Below, in pieces: positions 33,720 through 45,118 of a DNA stretch of 64,000 nucleotides; position 1 is the stretch's first letter; every line of letters starts with the position of its first letter. Under the pieces are notes generated by a model, which did not search any database, was not told where the DNA came from, and saw only the letters and a program-made list of their open reading frames with translations. The stretch covers positions 66,018,149-66,082,148 of the forward strand of contig NC_135505.1 in assembly GCF_052857255.1 (NCBI RefSeq), read 5' to 3'. The DNA comes from Amblyomma americanum (lineage: Eukaryota; Arthropoda; Arachnida; Ixodida; Ixodidae). The translations under genes and the position numbers were made by a program.

Positions 33720-36700
33720 ATCATCATCATCATCAGCCTTACTACACCCACTGCAGGGCAAAGGCCTCTCCCATGTCTCTCCAATTAACCCTATCCTTTG
33801 CCAGCTGCATCCACCCTTTGCCTGCAAACTTCTTAATCTCATCCGCCCATCTAACCTTCTGCCGCCCTCTGCTACGCTTACTTTCTCTTGGAACCCACTC
33901 CGTTACCCTTAAAGACCAGCGGTTATCTTGCCTTCGGATCACATGCCCTGCCCAAGCCCATTTATTTCTCTTGATTTCGACTAGGATGTCATTAACCCGT
34001 GTTTGTTCCCTCACCCACTCTGCCCGCTTCCGATCTCTTAACGTTACACCTATCATTTTTCTTTCCATGGCTCGCTGCGTTGTCCTTAACTTAAGCTGAA
34101 CTCTTTTCGTTAGCCTCCACGTTTCTGCCCCGTAGGTGAGTACCGGTAAGATTATGCTGTTGTACACTTTCCTCTTGAGGGAAATTGGTAAACTGCCACT
34201 CATGATCTGCGAGAATTTGCCATATGCGCTCGACCCCATTCTTATCCTTCTAGTTATCTCCCTCTCATGATCCGGATCAGCTGTCACTACCTGCCCTAAG
34301 TAGACGTATTCCGGCACAATTTCTAGGCTCTCGCTGCCAATTGTGAACTGTTGTTCCCTTGCTAGACTGTTGAACATTACCTTGGTTTTCTGCATGTTAA
34401 TTTTTAGACCCATCGATCTGCTCTGCCTGTCTAACTCGTTGATCATGATTTGCAGTTCACCTCCTGAGTGACTCAGCAAGGCAATGTCATCAGCAAATCT
34501 CAGATTATTTAGGTATTCTCCATTTATTCTTATTCCCAACTGTTCCCAATTCAGGCCTCGAAATACCTCCTGCAAACATGCGGTGAACAGCATTGGCGAT
34601 ATCGTGTCTCCTTGCCTTGGAATTTTATTGCTGACTTTATGGAGGACTTAAGTAGCTGTGCAGTTGCTATATATATCTTCCAGTATTTTGACATAAGGCT
34701 CTTCTACCCCCTCATTACGCAATGCCTGTATGACTGCTGAGGTTTCCACTGAGTCGAATGCTTTCTCGTAATCAATGAAAGCTATATATAGAGGTTGGTT
34801 ATATTCTGCGCATTTCTCTATCACCTGATTGATAGTGTGAATATGATCTATTGTGGAATATCCTTTACGAAAGCCTGCCTGATCATTTGGTTGATTAAAG
34901 TCTAACGTTGCCCTGACTCTATTAGCGATTACCTTAGTAAATGCTTTGTAGGCAACGGATAGTAAGCTGATCGGCCTGTAATTTTTCAAGTCCTTGGCGT
35001 CTCCCTTCTTATGAATTAAGATAATGTTTGCATTCTTCCAAGCTTCTGGTACCGTCGAGGTCATAAGGCATTGCGTATACAGGGTGGCTAGTTTTTCTAG
35101 CACGATGTCCCCTCCATCCTTCAACAGATCTGCTGTTACCTGATCCTCCCCAGCTGCTTTTCCCCTTTTCATTGCTTCTAAGGCTTTCTTCATCTTTCGT
35201 TACTGACGGGATGACGCATTGCTGTGCACTGCTGTCTTTCTCATTGGCGCTCTGATTACATTGGCTACTGTACAGCTCAGTGTAGAACTCTTCGGCTACG
35301 TTAACTATCTTATCCATATTGCTAATGACATTGCCCTGCTTGTCTCTTAATGCATACATCTGGTTTTTACCTATGCCTAGTTTCCTCTTCACTGTTTTTA
35401 GGCTACCTCCGTTCTTTATAGCATGCTCGATTCTCTCCATATTAAACTTCCTTATGTCGGCTACCTTGCGCTTATTTATTAACTTTGATAGCTCCGTTAG
35501 TTCTATTCTATCGGTAGTGTTAGATGCCTTCATGTTTTGGCGCTTCTTAATCAGATCTTTCGTTACCTGAGATAGCTTCCCGGTATCTTTTCGAACTGTC
35601 CTACCGCCTACTTCTACTGCGCACTCCGTAATTATTGATGTCAGGTTATCGTGCATTGAATGAACATCAAGATCATCTTCCTCAGTTAAAGCCGAGTATC
35701 TGTTTTGCAGCGCTATCCTAAACTCCTGTGCTTTACCTCTTACGGCTAACTCGTTAATGGCCTTCTTCTTCGCTAGCTTCTTCCGTTCCCTCTTCAAGTC
35801 TAAGCTAATTCTAGACCTTACCATTCTATGGTCGCTGCAACGCACCCTTCCGAGGGCGGCCACATCCTGAATGATGCCAGGTTTAGCGCATAGTATGAAG
35901 TCGATTTCATTTTTAATCTCACCATTGGGGCTCTTCTAGGTCCACTTCCTGCTTTCTCGTTTGCGGAAGAAGGTATTCATGATCCGTAAATTATTTCTAT
36001 CCGCGAATTCGACTAATAACTCTCCCCTGCTATTTCTAGAGCCTATCCCATAGTCACCTACCGCGTGGTCGTCAGCCTGCTTCTTGCCCACCTTCGCATT
36101 GAAGTCGCCCATCAGTACAGTGTACTGCGATTTTACTCTATTCATTGCTGATTCTACGTCCTCATAGAAGCTTTCAACGGTCTGGTCATCATGGCTGGAT
36201 GTGGGCGCGTAGGCCTGCACCACTTTCAGCTTGTACCTCCTATTCAGCCTAATTACTATTGCTGCTACCCTCTCGTTAATACTGTAGAGCTCCTCTACGT
36301 TGCCAGCTATATCCTTATTAATGAAGAAACCCACACCTAGTTCTCGTCTATCCTTTAACCCGCAATGGCACAGTATGTGTCCGTCCTTTAGTACTGTATA
36401 CGCCTCACCTGTCCTCCTAACTTCGCTAAGCCCTATCACATCCCATTTAATTCCCGCTAGTTCCTCGAACAGCACTGCTAGGCTAGCCTCACTAGCTAAA
36501 GTTCTAGCGTTAAACGTTGCCAGGTTCAGATTCCAATGGCGGCCTGTCCGGAGCCAGAGATTCTTAGCACCCTCCGCTGCGTCACAGGTCTGACCGCCGC
36601 CGTGGTCAGTTGCTCTGCAGCCGCTGGGGACTGAGGGCCGAGGGTTAATTGGTTTGATCATAGAAGGTTGTGGCCAAGTACTACACCAGGGTGGCCAAAT

Positions 36701-36904
36701 CCTGCTCTGGTGAGAGAGTGCGTTGTCGGTTCTGGTCACCGAGATAAGGCCGCACTCCAGGCCTGGTTATGCAATTCCATCGACACGCGGATTTTTCTTT
36801 TTTTTTTTAAACCCGGTGGAGAATTGCGCTGCACCAGGATTTGAGCCCCGGTCCTCTTGCACGCGAGGCGGATGTTCTACCTCTACGCCATCGCTGCCAA
36901 CAAT
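33720..36904 (-). mobile_element. RTE-clade LINE, near-intact, minus strand, tRNA-like 5' head
   Basis: The minus-strand 5' end at about 36904 is tRNA-like (A box ATGGCGTAGAGGTAGAAC, B-box-like GGGCTCAAATCC), followed by a spacer, endonuclease and RT, and a 3' end GTAGTAAGGCTGATGATGATG at 33720-33745. Both ends abut an (AT)n tract (33702-33719 and 36901-36920), consistent with insertion and duplication within a microsatellite. The copy at 18164-19878 begins with the same tRNA-like head, so the head belongs to the family. Lesions: one TAG, one frameshift, one TAA. Confidence 0.88.
33742..36739 (-). pseudogene. RTE ORF: AP endonuclease and reverse transcriptase
   Basis: The reading frame begins around 36739. 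Endonuclease: LATFNARTLASEASLAVLF, WDVIGLSEVRR, YTVLMGDFNAKVG, NEIDFILC, CSDHRMV. A TAG near 35934 replaces the Trp codon seen in the other copy. RT domain after a frameshift near 35200: GKAAGEDQVTADLLK, YRPISLLSVAYK, QAGFRKGYSTIDHI, IAFIDYEKAFDSVE; an in-frame TAA near 34647; then RQGDTISPMLF, LRFADDIALLSHS (FADD active site) and the thumb YLGQVV. The C-terminus has GHVIRRQDNRW and GRQKVRWADEI. There is no RNase H or CCHC ORF1, typical of RTE. Three lesions only, so the insertion is fairly young. Confidence 0.88.
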
Positions 36905-37004
36905 ATATATATATATATATCCAGTATAGAAAGATAAACGTTTTTGGTTGCTAGAGGCAAAAATTCAAAGTTGAAAACGCTTCATTTAGCCATAGATTTA
37001 TTTT

Positions 37005-37045
37005 GAGTCGACGTTTCGGACAGAGCCTGTCCTTTCTCAAGACTG
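37005..37045 (-). ncRNA. Hammerhead-like ribozyme remnant of the second Penelope-like element
   Basis: Minus strand: CTTGAGAAA, then a 6-bp hairpin (GGACAG, loop GCT, CTGTCC), then GAAACGTCGAC. The arrangement matches the motif at 21311-21350: a variable stem II directly followed by GAAACGTCG. The CTGATGA core is degenerate. Confidence 0.5.
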
Positions 37046-37315
37046 AGGTTACATGGGTCTTCTTCCTCCTCTTAAGGAGTTGGCACTGGCACACATGTAC
37101 GACACATGAACAAAAGAAACAAACGGAGGCAAAGAATACTAGAAAAGATACAGATAGAAAGGGAAAAAAGGGGGAACAAATAAAAAAGAAAAACGCGTTG
37201 TCCCCCGCCGCCCACCCCGAAGCCGAGGGGAGCCGACCCCGGACGAGGGAAAAAAAAAAACACGTAGCGGGAGGGGATAATGGCTACCCATCAAGGCAAC
37301 AGAGCGGCGGCGTGT

Positions 37316-37925
37316 AAGGTGGACAGGAGCAGACGGTGGCGGGATCGCCCTACACACAAAAGTTAAAGACGCGTGCACTCGCGTGCCCCGACCATAAAGA
37401 GTAAACAAATAAACAGAACAAAATGCAGACAGGGCCGGAGCGCTTCCGTCATCTGGAACCACTTCGGCAGCCAGAGCCAAGGCTGAATCAGCGGCGCCGT
37501 GAGCTTAACTAAACGCACGTGCACTGTGCATGAAAACACCCAGACACACAGCAGTAAAACATCCGAGCTCATGCCAGTGTCGTGTGGCGGCTAAATGACA
37601 ATGGCGGGAGCATTTAAGCGAGTAAGGTGTACAGAAAGAGACGGTGGCGGAATTGTCCAACATATATCAATTGGAGATGCTTGCACTCGCGTGACCTGGC
37701 CAGAAAAAGTAAACAAATAAACAAAATAAAATGCAGACAGGACAGGAGACTTCCGTCATCTGGAACCATTTCCGCAGCCCGAGTCAAGGTAGAATCAGCG
37801 GCGCCGTGAGCTTAACTACACACACGTGCACTGTGCTTGAAAACACCCACAAAAGAAAAAAGTGGAAAAACATCCGAGTTCGGCCAAGTGTGGTGTGGGA
37901 GGTAAATGTGAATGGCGTGAGCACT
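37316..37925. repeat. Two tandem about 308-bp copies in the Penelope-like 3' region
   Basis: Unit 1 starts GGTGGACAGGAGCAGACGG at 37316; unit 2 starts GGTGTACAGAAAGAGACGG at 37624. Shared blocks include ACTTCCGTCATCTGGAACCA-like sequence and CAGCGGCGCCGTGAGCTTAA. Divergence is moderate. Confidence 0.8.
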
Positions 37926-38080
37926 TAGGCAAGGGTTCTTCAATTGCACCCCGTCGTCAAGGTAATCGAACTGGGAAGATAGGGGCAGGATGGGGTAGGG
38001 AATGAAGAAATTTGTGTGAGCTTGAAAAAGATGTCGCTGGCAAGAAACGACCGAGGTATGTCAAGCTGGCTCTCGTAATG

Positions 38081-39496
38081 TCAGCAACGGCCCTGCAAGG
38101 GGCGGATGGAGGACAATACACCTGGACTTTCATTAATGCCGTGAGGAATTGTTTCAAATTTGTAAATGAAGTACGACTCGCGTTGTTCTCTTTCCCGCTT
38201 GTTGTGGAACCCACCCTGTAGGACTGTTAACTTAATTGCATCAAATGGGTGGTTTCGCTCATTAATGTGTTTTGACAAGGGAAGGTTGGGTAGGGATAAG
38301 ATATGCGCGCGGTGGTTATTAAAGCGAATTCGTAGAGGGTTGACGGTCTGTCCCATATACTGCATACTGCACACACTGCATTCTAGGAGGTATATTACGT
38401 TGCAGGAATCACAATCAAAGTTGCCATTAATTTCCCATTTGAAGCCTGAAGCTGTGCCTACTGCACAGCTTGATGTTTGTATGTGTTTGCAGACCTGGCA
38501 TCTACTTTTTCCACAGGGCCGGCACCCCAAAACCGGCTGGCTATTTGTTTTTGAGTGTACAAGAATATTTTTAATGTTTTTTGGTCGTCTGTAGATCACG
38601 TGAGGGGGAGCAGTGAAAATTTTGGTGAGGCGCTCGCTTTGTTCGAGGATGTTGAAATGTTTTCTGAGGATTTTGTTTACGTTAGGCGGGTTACTGGTGA
38701 AGGTAATTACGAAATTTGCCCGGTGGTCTGTTTCGTCGTTGTAGCGACATCCCTCCAGTATTTGCTCTCGGTTGAGTTTAGATGCCTTTTCAATGGCATC
38801 GTCGACAATGGCGGGGGGGTATCGTTGCTTAATGAGGACTTCTCGCATGCGTTTGGAATTTTTTACGAAGTCCTCGTCTTGGGAACGTATTCTTTTAAAT
38901 CGATGTGCCTGAGAGTATGGGATGCTTGTTTTAGAGTGACGAGGATGGCAGCTTTGGAAGTGTAGGTATTGTTGGCGGTCCGTCGGTTTTCTATATACAC
39001 CGGTGGTAAGTGAGCCTTTGTTTACCGAAATCTCAACATCTAGAAAGTTAATTTTGGTGTTGGAGTACGTGTAAGTGAAAGATATGTTGGGGTGGACGAG
39101 TTTGAAGTTTTCAATAAAACGTATGAGTTCTTGCTCTGTGTCAGTCCATATTAAAAAGATGTCATCCAAGTAGCGTTTGTATAGGGTGGGCTTAATGGGG
39201 CAATCTTTCAGAAATTTGTATTCAATAATATGCATGAAGATATTGGCGTAGGTTGGTGCCATCCTTGTACCCATGGCTGTGCCATTAATTTGCAAATAGT
39301 GTTCATTGTTAAATTCGAAGTTGTTATATTCGAGTACGATTTTTGCCAGTATTTCTAAAACACGTGGGGTAGGGGTTTCCTCCTTTCTGCTTTGTTCATA
39401 CGCTTCGATCAGAGATTTAATGCCATCGGAATGAGGAATGTATATATATGAGGAACATTCGTGCGAAAATAAATTGAGCTTGCAGTGCTGGTGCAA
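38081..39496 (-). CDS. Penelope-like RT with GIY-YIG endonuclease, N-truncated but open
   Basis: One uninterrupted frame of 471 codons. The first about 20 residues are probably flank or divergent; PHSDGIKSLIEAYEQS starts the homologous part. RT motifs: LQINGTAMGTRMAPTYANIF and LYKRYLDDIFLIW (YLDD, catalytic Asp pair intact), then TKINFLDVEISV and GVYRKPTDRQQYLHFQSCHP. The linker contains CRPCGKSRCQVCKHI. The C-terminal nuclease has CNVIYLLECSVCSMQYMGQT, then RIRFNNHRAHI and LSKHINERNHPF, the GIY-YIG core. The missing N-terminal fingers (including the first catalytic Asp) make it inactive alone. The clean frame indicates a recent insertion. A Neptune-like affiliation is suggested by the CxxC linker but not proven. 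Confidence 0.85.
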   Translation of the reverse strand: MHQHCKLNLFSHECSSYIYIPHSDGIKSLIEAYEQSRKEETPTPRVLEILAKIVLEYNNFEFNNEHYLQINGTAMGTRMAPTYANIFMHIIEYKFLKDCPIKPTLYKRYLDDIFLIWTDTEQELIRFIENFKLVHPNISFTYTYSNTKINFLDVEISVNKGSLTTGVYRKPTDRQQYLHFQSCHPRHSKTSIPYSQAHRFKRIRSQDEDFVKNSKRMREVLIKQRYPPAIVDDAIEKASKLNREQILEGCRYNDETDHRANFVITFTSNPPNVNKILRKHFNILEQSERLTKIFTAPPHVIYRRPKNIKNILVHSKTNSQPVLGCRPCGKSRCQVCKHIQTSSCAVGTASGFKWEINGNFDCDSCNVIYLLECSVCSMQYMGQTVNPLRIRFNNHRAHILSLPNLPLSKHINERNHPFDAIKLTVLQGGFHNKREREQRESYFIYKFETIPHGINESPGVLSSIRPLQGRC

Positions 39497-39501
39497 GAAC
39501 T

Positions 39502-39737
39502 TTAATGTCCATTTGACCCTTGGTGCTTGGCTAATTCTATGAGGTGATCAAATCTCTTCATGCGATCATCATGCCTCCTTGCTTTTGCCTCTTCCCGCTT
39601 TTCTCCGGCTTCCACAGCCTTGGTTTTTGCTTCCTCTTGTTTTGCTTTTGTATCCGCCATTTTCTGGAGTGCCTCTAAAAGAGGACCAAGTTGGGTCCTG
39701 CTGTGCCGTATCCTCTTCGGCGCTATACCACCCTAAA
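39502..39737 (-). pseudogene. Coiled-coil ORF fragment of unknown origin
   Basis: The minus-strand frame ends at TAA 39502-39504. It encodes LLEALQKMADTKAKQEEAK, then further Lys/Glu/Ala-rich helix, ending MKRFDHLIELAKHQG. The composition predicts a coiled coil. It resembles the C-terminal tails of Myb/SANT-like proteins often tied to transposons, but no DNA-binding domain is visible. It directly abuts the truncated Penelope-like element. No function assigned. Confidence 0.35.
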
Positions 39738-39982
39738 CTGGCACCGACAGGTCCTCTGGAGATTGTCCTCCTGTAGTGCTGGTGCTGTTGAAGTGTATAC
39801 GTAAAAATGCGGCAACAATTCCCGAGCTTTACATAAAGTATGAAATTTTCACTCGCTTCGTGCTTCTATTTGAGAGAATTGCTTTACCAGGTTTCAAAAG
39901 CAATCGTGGGTTCACGCTGTGCTCCTTCTCCAGTATGGTGGCAAGTTCTCTTTGTGATGCACAAATGATCAGAACCATTGAA

Positions 39983-40040
39983 CAGGTTTATGGGGTTAAA
40001 AGTCCCAAAGCGACTCCGGCTATGAGAGATGCTCAAGCCA
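39983..40040 (-). mobile_element. SINE 3'-end scrap, minus strand
   Basis: ATGGGGTTAAAAGTCCCAAAG followed by CTCCGGCTATGAGAGATG is the 3' end of the SINE sister subfamily read in reverse; the rest is absent. Confidence 0.55.
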
Positions 40041-43000
40041 CTAGACAGCTCGAGAAATAATTCCAACTTACTCCTCGTGTTCGCTGCTGACAAGGTTGTC
40101 CAGACGAACTGTTATCTTTTTTGGACTTTTTGTTTGCCGGTCCAGGGACTTCCATTTGTTTTCGACTTGTATTGCAGACATATGACATTGAAATTCCTTA
40201 TTCATGAGCTCACAGAGCTTTATCCAAAGTTGTTTTCTTGTCCTGAATACAAAAATAAAGCACAGTTGAGAGCAGAAAAAAAACTATATAAAGTGGTTCG
40301 ACTTTTCTTTCGCTGTAGCACTATGATTGAAATGACTTGCAAGCTAGGGCTGCACAACCTTTTATCTAGAACTCTCTTAAGAAGTGTGTGGCTACCGGGT
40401 TTTCTTCTATCAGAGTATGTGCATTTCAGCTGCTACATATTTAAAGCATTCACTGATTGATGAAAAGTGTTTTATGAGCTTCAAAATGCAGTGAGGAATT
40501 GAAAACACTGCAGTACCTTGTTGGAACGTTAAATCTGAGAAAAACTTCCCAGCTCTACTGTACAATTCTTTTTGCACATATTGTCGGTGTTTACGTATAG
40601 AAAAAACGAAACGCAATTATGGTATGCTGCAGGTAATTTTGGATACAAAGGATTACACACCGAAGTGCCCTGGTTTTACCGACGAAGTCCTTCATCTCCA
40701 TGTACTTCTTCAGAACGAACTTCGTCTTGCGGGCTCTCCACAGTTCTGCTTGCCGTCAGCAGACGCCAATGCCGCTGAAGAAAGAGGTGTCAGCGTTTCA
40801 TCGTCGCAGCCACTGGCAGAAACCGGTATCGGCGGTTGCGCCGGAGGGGGTACATTCTCCTCTTGGGCCGCAAACCGCAGCGTCACGCGCTGCCCGTCTG
40901 CAAAAGTGCACACCAACATTTATGAAGTCTACACAGCCCAACACGATCCCTCAGAAAAAACAACCAACACATGGGACTTCAGCAGAGCGACGAGGCCGTA
41001 TTCGTCGATCATGTGGCCACGGCCACAAACAAAACCCTCGTGACCGCTAGCCACGTGTTAAGCGCCAGCTTGCAACAGCACTTACCGAATGCCTCATCTA
41101 AGTAACCATTTTGTTCTGCATGAGAGAACCGTCCGGGTTATGAAGGAGACGAACTCCTTTCAACGCCTTGTAGCCCGATGTGAAGCGTCGTCTGCTCGGC
41201 GTTGGGTTGCACGTACGCCATTGCTGCACTTCTCAACACCGCCTCTCCGGTGAGTGCACCGCGACCGAGAACTAGTGCCGAAGTAGGCCTGCACCTTGAA
41301 AAAACGAGGAAAAAAAGTGTAGAGGGCGCGCGCGACCGCGGAAAAACGAGGCCGACGGTGCTGCACCCCTTGAACTCACTGATCTCCACTAGGTTGCTGG
41401 ATGCCGCATTCCCGCTTTCCGAAGTGGGCGCAAGTGAAGCCACCGGAAGTTCGGTTGCATGTCCCGGAAGATCGGTGTCTGCTGTGTATTTCAATGCAAA
41501 AATTGGCGTCTTTCGCGCTTCCGTCCTCAGTTTTTCGCGTTGTTTTTGTGTAACGTGTACTGTAATATCAAAGGAATAAGCAAGCTCAACGCGAGAAATG
41601 TGTGCATTGTTTGGGGAACCCTGTAATTTCAGAGAAACCGAAGAAAACAGGCATGCAGGTCTCGCCATGCCGCGACAAAGGGGTACATGCATTAAACACT
41701 TTTTTCTGATCTGGTTCTTGTCTTTCGAGCGTAATTAGTGGAAGTAGTGGAATGACGATAAGTTTAGGTCACCTTAAAAACAAATTTTCGTGTAGCAAAG
41801 AAAACGTAATGGCGCGGAAATCCAGACGACCGAAGAGCCAGTCGTTACCCAGCAGCTGCCGCTGTCTCTTCTCATTGACGGCAGGTGATGTTTATCGCTT
41901 TAGTGTGCCATTTACCTTCCAGACGTGCTTTTAATCTAACTCAATAGCACAGCCACGTTTCCCCTACACAGCACGAGAGAAACCACTGACGTACGTACGA
42001 GAAAGACGAATGCATGCAGCAGCGCATGTGACAAGCGCTGTTTTAAGTGAACTGCACCAATCATCACATGAATAACAGCCCATTAAGGCATAATTTGCTA
42101 CAGTACGAAACAGTACGTACTTGATACACTCCGCCGAAAAAGCAGTACCATATACCTTTTGTACGCGCTACTGTGAACCAATAGAACACCGACGACACCC
42201 CACCAAATTGTGGCCTCACTCCGGTTCGGTCTAAACAAACTTCTGTAAAATTGTCACTGCAAAGTCGGCTGCCTAGTGAAAGTTTCCACCAACCCTTTTT
42301 TAAAATTATCCCCCATTGATGGTATAACTTGGGCTTAGGGCGGGACAACGTGCCACTACAAAAAAGAGCAGTGTTGGCGACGCTAGCGCAACGGGACGAC
42401 AGAGAGCTGAGCAGACGCGGCTCGGTACGTACTGTGCGCAGCGATGTTCTGTCGTCTGCTAGTGTCGCCCCATAGCGATGCAATGGACCCTTCTTTTTGA
42501 AACGTTTTTCCCGAGGACTTTGCTGCTCTCCTCATGCAGTTCACGGTGCAACAGGTAGCCATTGCCATGGAAAAAGACGAGAACGTCGAAAATACAGGGT
42601 GGTAAGTGGAAAACGAAAACTAATACTGAAAAACTCTGCTGAAGCCCGATTTCGTGCACTGCCAAAGGGTGACTTCCGCGACACGCCGCCCAAATTCCGG
42701 TGCCTTCACTTTCTGGCGCCAGATGCGGCATCCAGCCCCCCTAGTGGAGATCAGTGCTGGAACTAGTGGAGCCGGTGCAGCCAAATGAAGGCACCTTGAG
42801 TTCTTCTGCGAACAAAAATTAGTGCTGAGATCTTTCTGTTATAGACAAGCGTCTGGCCGTGACGTAAAACAGATGCGGCGGTGCTCGCATCAGCAGTTAC
42901 ATTCGTGGTGAAGGCAAAAAGCGGGACCTTTCGCATTGGGTGTGCCACGCTTGCGTGTTTTTGGGCACATTTCATGGCGTTCCGACAAGTGGTGCGATTG

Positions 43001-43271
43001 GTTGAGTCGCAATGCAGAAGAAAGGAAGCGGCATAAGTTTCCACAAGGTTATTGCAGTCAAATAGGTGCGAAAGCGACGGGCAGGAGCCGATCGAGGAGC
43101 AAGACAAGTTCGGCGACCGCTGAGCTCGAGGATTATTACGCCTAGCTCATTTGGCCCCTTGGGTTATTACATTGCATTTCTGCATCAAATCTAATAAGTT
43201 GGTTTGTGCCTCTGACTTCGCACCGTTGCTGTTTAGTCGTGTGGTGAACTGTGCAAAAATCAAGTAACGCC
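40041..43271. other. Unassigned region; no supported gene
   Basis: Several open frames of 100-180 codons occur on both strands (for example 40624-41043 plus and 41138-41692 minus), but none has a recognisable domain or clear splice and codon signals. Non-coding or decayed repeat is most likely. Confidence 0.4.
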
Positions 43272-43281
43272 TGCAACTCGT

Positions 43282-43590
43282 AAGCGCCGCGGTGGCTCAG
43301 TGGTTAGGGCGCTCGACTACAGATCCGGAGTTCCAGGATTCGAACCTGACCGCGGCGGCTGCGTTTTTATGGAGGAAAAACGCTAATGCGCCCGTGTGCT
43401 GTGCAATGTCAGTGCACGTTAAAGATCCCCAGGTGGTCGAAATTATCCCGGAGCCCTCCACTACGGCACCTCCTTCTTCCTTTCTTCTTTCACTCCCTAC
43501 TTTATCCCATCCCTTACGGCGCGGTTCAGGTGTCCAACGATATACGAGACAGATACTGCGCCATTTCCTTTCCCCGAAAACCAATTATTA
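43282..43590 (+). mobile_element. tRNA-derived SINE, full length, with 10-bp target duplication
   Basis: Same structure as 1922-2241: A box GGTGGCTCAGTGG, B box region GATTCGAACC, conserved middle, pyrimidine-rich 3' part. A perfect duplication tgcaactcgt at 43272-43281 and 43591-43600 marks the insertion. It differs from the first copy at scattered positions. Confidence 0.9.
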
Positions 43591-43600
43591 TGCAACTCGT

Positions 43601-44995
43601 CCTCATTTTATCGTGCTCTCAGCATACGTTTGGGCGCGATATTCCGTGTGCTTGGGATCGTAAGTTGAACGCAGGGGGCCATTTTCAGACGCTTATCACA
43701 CGGACAACGTCCCGAGAATAACTTCGTGCAAACAAAGACAAAAAGCTTGCGCCAGTCGCCTTCAGCGTTCACACTGTGCCGCGCTTGAAGAAGCACCGGA
43801 CTCGCGTAGTAGCGCGCAAGACGGCTTTTTCCTTGTATCATTTTCGCGAATTTCAACAATTGCTTCGTTTCAACACCGGTCCAGCGACGCTAGGATCTCG
43901 ACAAAGTCGCGCATAGTTATTCCCTAAGTTATTTAAATTCTCACATAGTAGGCCGATCAGAACTTGGCGAACAAAGCAAATTCCACGCCAAAAGCCACTC
44001 CGATCAACCAGAATGCGAATATATAAGAATATAAATAAGAATATCAAGAGTTGAACATTTTGACAGGATGATGGAACACACGACATCTGCGTTGCGCAGA
44101 CCGAGACGCTTGAGTTCACTTCGTGGTCCGCGATTCCGATGGAACATCGTTTCTTTATTGTCCTCTTTTGCTTCTGCAAGACATGGTATCGGGACTCGAT
44201 TTCTTCATCCCTAATCATAGACCATTTTATTAGAAGAGGACACAGTAGCGTTCTCGCCTAATGGACCTTAGCTGGGTGAGCTTTATTGCCCGCAGGAAGA
44301 GGATAAGCGCAAGTATTACGTCTTGGGCGCAAATTATGGAGATAAATTGGTACCCACTGTCTATAATCTAGCCGGGGGTGCACTTTGGCGTGAGAAAAAA
44401 TAGAGAACAGAAAAATATTTCATGCTTCGGTCTTGTTTTTCGGGGTTGTTTAAAATGCGTGTGTGCCTTAGCAACACCATATCGGTCATCTGTATAAAGA
44501 AGCAGTCTTCCATTGGGGGCCATGTTCAGATCGAAGTTTATCAAAACATCAGGTTTTTCCGGTAGCTTTTATATCTTTTCGGGACTTGATTTCAAGAAGC
44601 CGCCTGCCTTTCGTGCCCCCTTTAAACTTAAAATTAATAACTGGGAATTTCTCTCAAGGGAAGCGTTATAAATCACTTGGGGATGTGTTTTTCTTTTTTC
44701 TCGCGAAAAGTTTACTGCACTATAGGTGCATTGTTGAAAAAAACAAAAACAAATTATGATATCAGAAGCATTACATTTTACTGGTCAAAGAAACTCTCGC
44801 ACTGAAAATTATTCAGAGCCGAATAGAAAAATAAAGTTGAATTTTGTTATGCCTGAGAATAACGTTCAAAGCAGGGGCGGGCAGGGAAAATTAAATTTCT
44901 TTTGATGGGCTGCACCGTACGAATGTAAAGGGAGCAGGACGGAGCGCTGACCTACGTGCCATTATTGAAAAGGTTTTCGAGGAAGACGAAATTTT
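43601..44995. other. No recognised feature
   Basis: AT-rich sequence with no supported gene or repeat. Confidence 0.45.
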
Positions 44996-45118
44996 AGAGG
45001 CCCGTGGACTGTGGGATGCCAGTGCACGTTAAATACCCCTGGTGATCGAAATTTCCGGAGTCCTTCTCTACGGCGTCTCTCATAGTCTGAGTTTATTTTG
45101 GGCGTTAAACCAACATAA
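44996..45118 (+). mobile_element. SINE fragment (middle and 3' end)
   Basis: Contains CAGTGCACGTTAAATACCCC, a GGTGATCGAAATTTCCGGAG core and a 3' end with GGGCGTTAAACC. The tRNA-like head is missing. Belongs to the same sister subfamily as 29605-29775. Confidence 0.7.

Larger units (their letters stand above)
36921..39490 (-). mobile_element. Penelope-like element, 5'-truncated, minus strand
   Basis: On the minus strand: RT palm and thumb, linker with a zinc-finger-like motif and GIY-YIG endonuclease (next entry), then a 3' region with a tandem repeat of about 308 bp (37316-37925), a hammerhead-like motif (37005-37045) and an end close to 36925. The RT N-terminus is missing. Such elements are often found in incomplete tandem copies, which the 308-bp repeat recalls. 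Confidence 0.85.

Noticed and set aside
40624..41043. 139-codon plus-strand frame as a gene
   Set aside because: Three overlapping open frames and no recognised motif; composition explains it.
41138..41692. 184-codon minus-strand frame as a gene
   Set aside because: No domain, no splice or codon support, overlaps other random frames in GC-rich DNA.
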